Source: Apostichopus parvimensis | Lineage: Eukaryota > Echinodermata > Holothuroidea > Aspidochirotida > Stichopodidae | Direction of reading: 5' to 3' | Assembly: GCA_000934455.1 (NCBI GenBank) | Contig: KN887039.1 | Span: 46,474 to 88,004, forward strand | Length of the DNA: 41,531 bases | Shown here: positions 1 to 11,300 of the stretch, piece after piece | Layout: the number at the start of each line of letters is the position of its first letter | How positions within the stretch are numbered: position 1 is the first letter of the stretch | The notes under the pieces: model-generated | The model's input: only the letters and a program-made list of their open reading frames with translations | The model's database searches: none | Told to the model about the DNA's origin: nothing | Made by a program: the position numbers and the translations under genes

Positions 1-1054
1 GACTATTGGTGTGTTAGCAGATCATTGCTTCTTCTAGCTTTCTCAAACATCCTGTGCATGTATGCATTCTCAGATTGATCATGTAAAACTGAGACTTTGT
101 TATCTCTTTCAAACAAATTAGGCAATTAATTGATGTACCATAGTCAACATTCCGATCTGTCACCATTGTTTACTTATTATGTTAATAGATAACAATGTGT
201 CTAACCATATAATTGACTGTATCAAGAGACCTGCATACTTTTGTTGCAGCAGTGAGTCTTGGTTTTAAAGTTAGGTGTGAGCTCAGTCATTTCATTTAAT
301 CAGAGATAGTTAATTTGTGGTCTGCTAGTATTAGTAGTTACTGTAGTGTATATATCAGCATTGTTACGAACACAGGATTCTGCATCGGGATGCAATGTTT
401 TAACCAGGGCCATAAGGGGGGAGGGGGGGGTGGAGCGGAGTGGACTCAAACTTGTTTTGAGAATAAAACCACATGTACACACCACAACTAGGCCTATGCA
501 AAACATAACAAAATACCTTATGAATGAACATCTTTCTTCTTTCTTTCCAAAAAACGAAGACTGAGCTCAAAAGAACCAAAATATCGTCCAATCCTATAGA
601 TGATTGAATTTGTTTGAAAACAATAAATCATAACAATGAACCAGCAAGGTACAGAGTTAACAACACTCCAATTACACAGATTTTGAAGTTTAGCCCATAG
701 TATAATTGTTTATACATCAAGAAAATTAAAACAAGTTAAGTCAGGACATAAATTGCTTTCATATAGCTGCCATTTTGACAAACCTGTTTCTATTCGGAAC
801 AAATGTCTAAAAAGTGGTATAATTCTATCAAAGTGTATACTTGTACTTGGTGTGAACTATCTACTGATAGCTACATGTAGCTAGCTTTTACAGTGGTTAG
901 TGTGCATTCATTCATCCAGGAGTACATGGTGCACGCCAGTTACAGGTACTGTAATTTTGTCAAGGCGTGGGGAATTCTTATCTCTTGCACAATGTATGCT
1001 ACATTATGCTCACTGTTGTGCAATCCATACAGTAATGGTGCTTCATATTTCTAG

Positions 1055-1070
1055 GATTCCATCACAGCAG
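1055..1070 (+). CDS. Candidate 16-nt microexon upstream of the linker exon
   Basis: The segment sits between CATATTTCTAG and GTATTA. In phase 0 it reads D-S-I-T-A plus one base. Spliced to 5253 it gives DSITA-A-AELGIKSV, exactly in phase. Support is only splice-site and phase compatibility. Short matches like this arise by chance in AT-rich introns. Confidence 0.25.
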
Positions 1071-4000
1071 GTATTATCAATTTCATAATTTCACTTTAAT
1101 AGTCCTTTCCTGTTAAAGTAAAGATGTGTAAAATTTGCTCACGCTGCGTCAAAAGAAGTCAGAATAAAGCACCAGCCGACCATATCAATTAACAGACCGA
1201 AACAGTTTTGAAGAAAGTTGCAATGATGCAACATTCCTGAGTTATGATTGGGCACACTGCACTGTGCATACACATAGATGTGTAAAATACACTTATAACT
1301 ACCGTACACTATATGAAAGGGTTCATTGTCCACTTGCCTCCTTCTTGCCGTCCGTGTACAACATTAATTTGAAATGAACTTATAGCATATAAATTTATGC
1401 TATGTCATGCCACAATATTTTGTGATCTAAACTGAAGGACAATACAAAGTTTACTGTACGTCTGTATTGTTCAGTCCACATACCGTCATACTGTACAGTA
1501 TGTACAGTATGTAGATACACGTAGTAAGTCATACAGAACTGCTTGTGAAATGAACATAATTTACAGCATCTTTCAACACTTGACAAAGTCCCTTTATTAC
1601 TTTTGAAAAAGAGAAAGAAAGTCAATACTAAAGCCAACATCTACTGGCCCATTCATTGCAAAGTTACGTAGTCTAATTAGCATACAAGTAAGAATTTACT
1701 TGTGGTCAGAAGTCATTAGTGATCTGGTAAAAATGTACAACTGTTTGTTTTAGACAAAAAACATTTTTCAAAATACTTTATTGTATCTGGTCATCTACAG
1801 TAGTTGGGACAAATATTTTATTTCCTGTACCTTCATGTGTTGCGTCAAAGCACATGTACTGTCAGTAGGAGCAGTATATATCCTGTTTGTATCAGATAAA
1901 GATTAGGAACTGTTAAATAGTACTGTCAGTATGAGGGCTTTGAAATAACTCTTTATACTGTAAAATACTGTTAGTATGAGTGCTTTGAAATATCGCATGA
2001 GGGCACAGCATAGAGTGGTACAGTACTAGCAGAACAGTATCGCAAAATTATCCCAACCGGCTGAATCAAGTGAAATTTGAATGGACGGCATCCGGCTACA
2101 GCAGATCGAAGGAATGGTTTTGTGTAGGTACCGTGCTACATTCCCTAGTTTCCTCTGCACATTACCGGGAGTTATCTGCCCACTTTGTCTTTGAAATTTT
2201 CAAATTTATTCTTCTCAAACTCTACTTACTATACTAGCAGTTCATAGAGCTGGTAAAGTATGTCAGTTTGAATGAAACCAAAAATTGCTTTTAAATTTTA
2301 TTCGACTGATCTAACAATTATGCCAGGGAGTTTCACTATATTATTTACTCTCTGCTTGTATTGGAATATTGTACCATATCATTGCCACTATGTACAGTTA
2401 GGCTATATATGGCACAATTTTTTAAGTCGTACTACAATCTTCTTCTTCAGTGCTTCCATCGCAGACTTCCAAAGATCATTCAAGCAGCAAATTTACTTTC
2501 ATAATGACATATGTACATACACACACCCATACGTACTGTACAATGTAATAGTACTGATAGTGTGAATTATAATGTTCATTTTGTACAGCACGTACATTAC
2601 TACCTACATGTCATACTTTATATAAGTCTCATTTATTATTATTATTATATTATATACATCATGTACTGACATACTGTAGTGTGTAGACCCACTGTATATT
2701 TTGGCCAAAACTTTTAGCATCTCTTAACATTACCTTAGATGTACGCCCTCTATAAACAGTTTTTGTCCAGTACATGAGTATGAATTTAATTGAAAGCAGA
2801 AGAAAAATATAAAATGAAAACTTCTTTTCATTAGTAGAATTCGTAAGTAACATTTCATTTTTATCACAGTTTAAACCCGATCATGGATGCTTTATAAAGT
2901 CCTGGGAGTGTTGCCACAAAGTAACTATAAGCACAAGTACAGTTAATCTTGACTTTCATAGTATAGTAAAACTGTATTATCTCTCCAGTTTTCATGCTGT
3001 GTACATATAGGACTGTACATTTACACACAGGCAGGAACAGGCATCAGTTGGGGATTAAAGTGGCTGTAATTGATTGATGTAAGGTGGGTTTTTATCAAAC
3101 CTGACAGAATGTGTCTAACCATGCATGGATAACTACATGTAATACAGACCATCTATGACCATGCTATGGTATTGTACAAGTTGCTATACACACTATACAG
3201 TTGTAATAGTAAATTACAAGCAGACATTTCCCAGATTGTCTTAGCTCTGTATAAGTTTCCCTGTTGCTTTGTAAGCCTTGGTTTAAGACCACCAAATTAA
3301 CGTAATTTTGCTCCAAATTTTAAATCAATTATACAGTACAACAAATTAAGTTAAAGGAACCCAAAAAAATTTGCAGGGCAGTAACCCTCGCTGCATTGAA
3401 GAGACAGGAAATGTTATACCTAAAGAACACAAGCTGTACAAATGCAGAAGCTGAATCAGTTTTTACTACAAGCTCTTTTTATTCATAAATTTAATATGCC
3501 AGATACTAAGTGATATCTATAAGCTTAATATTCTTATATTTATCTTTGTTGTAACAATATATATTTTTTGGGGTATTATGTGGCTTTAAGTTTCATATGA
3601 ATAGTATTTGTATAATGTGAGACAGAAGTATATAATAAATGTGCCCCAACTTAACTCACTTATATATACACACTTATAGACAGTGTAGTATGTACTTCTT
3701 GTATAGATTCATAATATATATTCACTGTAGACACCTACATTTAATACACATACATCACAGGAGTGAGAGTTTCTTTTGAAGTTTGCAAAGTGGTCTTTTT
3801 TACAACCATCTCGTAACTTTTTTCTGTGTTATTGTTTCATATTTTTCAATTATTTTATATTGCATCATTTTTCTATCGTTTTATATTGCTTCTTTTTTTT
3901 GGCCTTATTTTATATTTTATTAGGAAGCATAAAATTTGTGTATCCTGTAGAAACCTGATCAAAGTAGTGGATGTTATAAAATCACAGCTTTCTTTTATAG

Positions 4001-4339
4001 TCAACTTGCCATTTATTGCAGTATTATTTCATTGATAGCTTTATTACAGAGCCATAAAGTCATCAATTTGTTTTTGTAATATAACTTGCTATTGAAATTG
4101 CATTAAAATGACATAACTTTGTTACCTATAGTAAGTGACAGGAGTGAATGAGCATCAGACATATATTTTGTGTTGTCAGTGTACTTCATAAGTACCTGAC
4201 CAGTGTCTTTACCATACAAACCATATCTGAACATACAACATAATTCCAGTGATTATAAACTGAAGATTTGAATAATTGAACAATAATCTAGCTTTGTAAC
4301 AGCACAATTGCAATGTCAGTATACTGTAAGTGCAATAGG

Positions 4340-4700
4340 ATGTACTGTTTGTAATGTAAGTACTGTACTGTACTACAGTAAACAGTATGTACTGTACAGT
4401 ACTGTACTGTTTTTTTTACTGTACTGTATTGTATGTACTTTACAGTAACCCACTGTACTATACTGTACAGTACATACAGTACATTACAGTACAGTACGAT
4501 ATAGTTTAATGTACTGTAACATACTGTAATGTACTGTAAGTACTGTGCTGTACTACAGTACAGTATATGTACTGTACAGTACTGTACTGTTTTTACTGTA
4601 CAGTATTGTATGTACTGTACAGTAGCCCACTGTACTATACTGTACAGTACATTACAGTACAGTACCATATATTACTGTACTGAACGTACTGTATTGTATG
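4340..4700. repeat. Self-complementary TACTGTA/TACAGTA low-complexity array with a 180-bp duplication
   Basis: The region is built almost only from GTACTGTA, TACAGTA and TGTAC steps. Two copies of a longer pattern, with the GTAAGTACTG landmark at 4356 and 4536, lie 180 bp apart. Open frames on both strands are products of this composition. Similar short TACTGTACAGTA pieces are scattered elsewhere, for example 1490-1515. Confidence 0.85.
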
Positions 4701-5252
4701 TACTGTACTGTACGTACAGTATTTGTTCTTATGAATCTTAATGACAAGATGAAGTCAGTTCCTATATGAACCCCAAAACACAACTGCATGGATTTATGAC
4801 ACTCCCCCACATTTATTAAATTATACCTGTCTCTGGAATACCTTGAGAAGGTGTTAACAAGTCAGAGAAATTGTTTGGCTGAGTGTTGTCAAAGGAGAAG
4901 GTTGCACAGTGATAAATCTGGTACCATAATAATAATAATTATTAAAATTTAAAAAAAAAAAAAAAAACATGCAGGATTATAGTTCACCGATAACAGTGGG
5001 TTGTGTTATTGGAAATAAATCTGTACTCTGCGGGCATTAATATACAGTTGATCATCAGTGTAGATGTCTTCAAATGGTTAATTGACCAACAGTTGTTTAG
5101 TACAACCTTTATTAAAACAGCTTAATATATCGGCTTTCTACAGTGATGGGTGTACTGTATTTTGTTTTGTTATTGGATTTATTTTCACAGTCGATTCATG
5201 TACAGTACGTACTAATAAAATATGGTTTCCGAATTTTTCTTTGAATTTTCAG

Positions 5253-5335
5253 CGGCTGAGCTGGGTATAAAATCTGTCACTGGCGTCGGCCGAACAACAG
5301 TGAAGAGGCCAATGGAAGAAGTGAGCCCCTTCAAG
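5253..5335 (+). CDS. MICALL: MICALL internal exon: linker between CH and LIM domains
   Basis: An 83-nt exon follows a strong acceptor (a T-rich tract ending TTTTCAG) and ends at AAG|GTATGC. It starts with two bases that complete a codon and ends in phase 0, matching the next exon. It encodes 27 residues, beginning AELGIKSVTGVGRTTVK and ending EEVSPFK. These have no recognisable fold and fit the short linker between CH and LIM in MICALL proteins. The upstream partner exon must end with one base of a codon. No CH-coding exon was found in the 5.2 kb to the left. Confidence 0.8.
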
Positions 5336-8300
5336 GTATGCATTAATATTACGTTTATAAATAGTGTTCATATTTAAGATGAATCGACAAAGTTAAGTGG
5401 TAATCCATATTCTAAAGCCAAGTTTTCATATTTTTTCAACATTTGTTACCCATCCTACTGATCAGTATTCCAAATAATTTTGGAGTCGATCAAATGATGA
5501 AATAAGCTTTTCCCAGAAATCTGCCATCAGTTGAACTAAGGTAAATGTGCAATAATTAGTGAATTTGATTCTCCGCATTTCGTCGCCTCGACACTTTTCA
5601 TATTACCTGCAAATAGCAAATTATAGAAAAGCAAGTTTCAATTTGTTTTCTTCATTAGTTGAACTAAATATTCCTTATAAATGCAAAAACCCAGCAGGTG
5701 CAGAAAACAGACATGTATGTATCTGTAAAGTTGAACTACTAAGATGGTGTTTAAGCCTGAAAATTATGCCCCATTTTGGACTTGTAGCCCTCCTCCCCTT
5801 CTCTCCTTTAGAACTCTCCCCCAGGATGCAGTCTCCCTCTGTTGAACCAAAGTGTTATTTGAACTCTGTACTTGTACAGTATCTCATTTCCATATGCTTA
5901 GCATATTGCTTATATAGAGATCATGGCCATCCATCTTTGTGGCTAATCATGTTTCCAATTAATCGTGTTTTAATCATTTCCTGAGAGAGAGAGGATCTAA
6001 CATATCTAGTTTCGACCATTTCCTTTGAGCTAAAGTCTCAATACCACTTTGTCCTGTAAACCCTTCCTTTATAGTTCATGTGATCATACCCTGTGTATAG
6101 TTTACACAAAGGAGTGCACCATCACAGGAATTTGGTACATTGTAGTATTCGGGTTCAAGTTGAGACTTTCAAATGCAAATTTTGTCATCCTATGGATCTA
6201 AATTGGATCATTATTGTTTCGGGTTGCAGTAAATTATTTCGTTCTTTCAAGTGGAAGGTTTAAGTATATTTGTCCTTGTAAACATCGGAATTGGTGAGTT
6301 CACAAAGGTTTTTGGGGAAACGTGGATTATTAAGTTGACGACCCATTGAATACAGTGATGGTTTAGCACAACTCATAGTGGATTAGCAGACATACTGCGA
6401 AAGTGTTCAGTAATTTGCCATTTGACAATTGGCAGCAAAGATCAGTTGTGAGTACGTGTCATTGAAGTTTTAAATTTAAAGTTGATGTTGATCTATTCTT
6501 GAACTAACATTCTATCTATATACTGTAAGTTCCCACTCAAGTTGTCTGTGCCTGCAGTAAAGTTTGAATATACTTCCATATTTTTTCAATTACAGTATGT
6601 TCAACAAAGTGAGAACAACATAGAATTTAAAATTGAAGTACCAGGGCCATGCAACAAAATTTATGTTCATTGCATATCCCACTCCCCCCCCCCCCCTTGG
6701 TAATGTTGCTGTGTGCTGCAAGAAATCATGTTAATTAGATCCTTGCCAACGGAGGAAGTTGCTCATTGGAGCATTCAACACTAGTAGTTAAATGATTTGG
6801 ACGTTGCCTGGCAACAAATAGCACAGTAGTTCAATGAACACTTTAAAGTTTACGTCAAGTGTTATTAAACCTGGAAATAATTAATTAGTGTGGACGGTGT
6901 GTACGAAACAATGATTGACACTCACCTCTTTAGTTGATCCACTCAGAGAGGTGTCAGAGTGCTCATGTTGACTAGCAAATGCCTATAAACAATTATTTAA
7001 CATATACACAAAGGGCTTGACATGCAGTAGTTGTGAAGAGGCGCAAAGCATAATCACCTATGGTAGGAAATTTGATGGGGCCCCAAAAAAGTTAAAGAGC
7101 CTTTAGGGTGCAAAATTCTCAAGCAAACCTATTTTTACACAATTTCTTGTTTTTAATTGTTACAAATTGTCCAAAAAACAATGACTGAATACAGATAGAA
7201 ATTTTAAGTAACTGTTACAGCTGTTCTTGTGATGAACAGATTTGACTTTTTGATATCTATTGGAGTCCTACACAAGAGCATTTAATGATAATTTTTTATA
7301 AACTGAACAATTGTGACTTAAATCGTTAGTGCACCTGAACAAATTATGCAATTTGAAATTTTTATTAGGCCACTAACAGCACAAAAAAAAAAAGGTTGTG
7401 ACATATTTGTGTCATCGGTAGGTTTTTTAATATAAATTTTTTTCTGCAAAGAACAAAAGATACTGATGGCAAATACATCTTTGTAGTTGGTTGTTTGACC
7501 CCTGTAAACTACAGCTTACTTGGCAAGCTGCCAGAAAGGTCATCGTGAAGGGGTCTAATTTCATGTGAGCTTTGTTGTTCCTAGCTCTGTTACATTGCAT
7601 CAAGAAACACTTCCTTGGCCAAGAAGATGTATACATGAAAAAGTAAAAAGTTTGAGAAAATTATGTGTTTGAGCACTACAGATATGTCATTGATGTTTAA
7701 ATACTATGGTCAACCTATTTAGTACATTCTTAATCAGAGGATGTCACAGAGGTCACATGGATGGTCCAACCCTGATTAATTAATAGAATGATCCATTATG
7801 AAGTAGTAGCTCACCGACCATGAAACATCAATTTATAAAACAATCGTTCACAAGATAATTGCTTACTGATATTGAGCAACAAGTGATTAAATTTATCACG
7901 TCCTGCTCCAAACATTGGGCAAACATGTACAGTACACTATAGCTGCTATGCAAGCATTAGCATTTACCATGTGATTCATTTACATTCACTTTTCTATCTT
8001 GATGTTGTGCAGTAAATATTAATATATTAATTAAATATTAATATCCATCAGTGTTAATAATCACTTCATTTGACAGTTAACTGTCTCCCAGTGATCATGG
8101 ACTCCCCATTATTTGTCACTTTCAAAGGGTAAGAAATTTGAGAATTGGTTGATACTTACTTTGTAGTGTTTGCAACTTGAATCTGTTCACACAGTGGTTA
8201 CCCTTGTGCAGTCTACAGTCATGAAAAAGTCTAGCTCAGTTTTATAATATTAAGGCAAAGTTTTGCATTCAGTTTTCAGTCAGTTTGTTAAAGATACATG

Positions 8301-11300
8301 TCATTAACATTCATTATGAGCACGATAAATTTGTGTCACATGTTGAGATGGATTGTCTAAAGGCTTGTACCTCTTCCAACTCATCATAGCAAAGAAATGA
8401 TGGGATATTATTAATTGGCACAGCTGCATATCCATACTTTGAGTAAAATTTCTACAGCTCTTAGGACATCAGCAGTTTGATTTTCTGATAGCTCTGTCAT
8501 GTTGGAGCTGTCAGGCAAAGGAATTGCAACAAATTTTCTGAATTAATTTTTGGTCTCATGAAGAGTTGGTACAAGTTTGCAGTCAATATGGGACAATAAT
8601 TTCCTACTGAACCACTGTGTTGCAAGATGTTACAGAGCATGCTCACTAGTAACGTGAGTTCTCTATGCCAATAAAAAATAAAAGGAGTACTCATCAATTT
8701 GTAAGTCTGTGCATGTAATTCTTCTCATAGCATGACATGAGCTTATTAAACTTACGAATCGATTCAGTATTTTGTTTCTTTCTTTCTTTCTTCTTTCTAT
8801 CTAGGGCAAAGAAGGCATTGTCCCGGCTAAGAAATCTTTTCCAGCAAATACATGCCAAGTCTGTGGTAAGAAAGTCTACCTGGTGGAGAAAGTTGTTTCC
8901 AACAACAAACTGTACCATCGATCCTGCTTCAAATGCAACAAATGTGGCGACTCTCTTCGACCCGGGGCTGCCAAGGTTGGTGTCGACCCCTCACAGATTG
9001 AATGTCAGCATCATCAGGATAAGATATGGAACCTGAGGACCAACATGGCGAGTCGAGTCAACGAACCAAAAGGGGAGAAAAACGATGGTCCTGGCTCCAT
9101 ATGGGAGTCGAGAGGAACACCATTGCAGCAGAAACAACTACCTTGGAAGAAGAACAAACAGATCACCACTGACGATAAAGGCAATAAGAAGACCGATGTC
9201 ACATCATCTCCGGTTAAAAAACCGCCCATTCCTCAAAATCCACCATCCAAAGTGCTGCATCCCCATCTCAGCAGTCAGTCTAATGCCAGAGCTCAATTCT
9301 TCATCCCTGAACCGGCACCACCGCAACAGTCTAGCAGGGTGGATCCCGACAAAGGCAAGGATGCCAGACAAGAGGAGGAGAAGATAAAGAAGGGCTTGTT
9401 TACAACACTGGCTGGTGTAAGAGGCAGGGAGAAGAAGGAGGAAAAGAAGAAGTTAAGTGTAGAACCATCTACGGATGTTAAGAAAACCAAAGAAACACTT
9501 GTAGATGAGCCAACCAAGACCACGGTTCCGTCTAAACCGACGGTCACTCCCGATAAGAAGAACGATGCCAAACCGAGTATTCCAAGTAGCAAACCATGGG
9601 AAGCTAAAACCGGGAAACACACACCGACGAGTGTATCGCAAAGAATTGGAATGTTCTCACAAAATAACAACCAGAAGGAAGTTCCTAAGAGTGAGCCTCT
9701 TAAGAAGGACCCACTGATCAAAGAGAAAGATGTGAAGAAGCCAGAGCCAAAGCCGGAGAAAACTGAGGAAGATAAGATTGCAGATAAAAAACCCATTGTC
9801 CCCGGTAAAGGAGGTGTGCTAGCAATGATCAGCCGAATGGAAGAGGGAAACCAGGATGAACAGGTGAGTGGGGAGGCGGGTAATGGGGAGGTATTAGAGG
9901 GGAGCGAAGGAAGTAGTCAGGCCGGTGAGGAAACGCCGGAACTCGAGAAAAAGAAAGACTCAAGCGAAGAGGAAAAACAAGACACAGAGAAACTGGAGAA
10001 AGACAATGAATCTGATGAAGCGAAATTAAACAATACGTCTGATGTTCAAGAGAAAGGAGCTAAGGAGGCAGTTAAGGAGAATGGACTAAAGGAGGGGGTA
10101 AAAGAGAATGGATTCCAAGAGTCTAAAGATGAAGAAGAGGAGGAGCTTGACCCGGATAACCCATTCTTTGCTTCTGAAGATGAAGCGGAGGATGGCGTGG
10201 AGGAGAAAATGGAGACGGAGGTATCGGAAGGCGATAGAGGGGATCTAGGTGAAATTGAAAGAAAGGATTTAACAGGGTTGGGCCAACATGGCCATGGTGA
10301 AAGCATTAGGGTAGTGGTGGAGGAGGTCAAGGGGGATGAACATGAGGTATCAGAACCGGAGCGGGGTAAGGATGGGGATAGCATAGTGGTTGATAAAGGT
10401 GAAGTTATAGAGGATAAGGGTAGTGCAGGAACCATAGAGGGGGAAGACAAAAGTGCAATTGAAAACACAAAGAGTGATAATGAGAAAGAAAGAACTTCTG
10501 ATAAAGGTGCTACTACGGCAGAGGATGGAAAAAGTGAAAGATCTAAAGATTCCGATGACAATTACGATGATTCTTTGAATCCGTTCGGCTCTGACGATGA
10601 CGAAGAGGATTCTTCAAGCGATAGCGACTCAGATTTGGGACCAAACAATCCTTTCGCCAACTCCGATGAAGATGAAGAAGAGGACATCTACGACGAGAGC
10701 TTAAATCCTTTCGGCGACGACGACGATGACGAAGATGACATGTCTGAAGATTCTAAAGTGAATCCCTTCACCGGCTCGCCTGTCTCCGATACTTCCTTTG
10801 AATTCTCCCCAAAAGTAAAACCTCCCCGTCCTCCCCCTCCCAAGACCTCCATCTCCAAGAAAGTGGTTCCAAAGTTTAAGACCAGAGAAGAAATCCTTCA
10901 GGAGATGCAGAGAGCACGCAATACGCTCAAGCAGAAGAAAAGGAGAGCTCCTAACGTCCCTCCGGTTGCTTCTCCGGGCAGAGATGAAACGCCCTCGCCA
11001 GGCCAGAATGGAACGCCCTCGCCGGGCCAGGACAGACTCAAGGCCCCTCAGAGGTCTATAAAGACTAGAAGGGCACCTCTGCCCCCCGGGGTGGAGAATG
11101 GCAGCGTCCAGAAAAATGACAGCGACAGTCCACCGGTGCAAAGAAAGATAAGCCTAGACGTGACTCCTGATGGTAGCCCGGTGCCTTCGATAAGGAGAGC
11201 GAAGTCACCCAAGGTGGGTTGAACTTTTGCGATGACTCTGCGTCTTTTCCACTTTTGTCTGCTCTAACATCCTCCCTCTGTTTTGACAGTTTGGTGTCAC

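Larger units (their letters stand above)
1..5252. other. Intronic or upstream sequence without a recognised gene
   Basis: AT-rich DNA upstream of the first supported exon, presumably a MICALL intron. It holds G-rich tracts (416-430), a short 46-bp duplication near 1921-1995, TTA and A-rich simple repeats (about 2632-2650, 4929-4968) and the TACTG-type array described separately. No CH-domain coding was seen. Confidence 0.6.

Noticed and set aside
4288..4741. Open frames of Tyr/Cys/Val/Thr repeats on both strands
   Set aside because: They are the direct product of the TACTGTA simple repeat.
5559..5984. A 141-codon open frame on the plus strand inside the intron before the LIM exon
   Set aside because: No ATG at its start, no domain, no matching splice phase, and composition like the intron around it.
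9293..10561. Long open frames on the minus strand across the large MICALL exon (about 167 and 171 codons)
   Set aside because: They are antisense shadows of GAA/GAG/AAG-rich codons and give Ser/Leu/Phe-rich protein without domains. The sense frame has a full LIM domain and in-phase splicing.
11214..11222. Protein ending at TGA 11220-11222 without splicing
   Set aside because: AAG|GTGGGT is a workable donor and the next exon continues the proline-rich theme in phase. The bMERB exons follow, so splicing is far more likely. Intron retention would give a short isoform.
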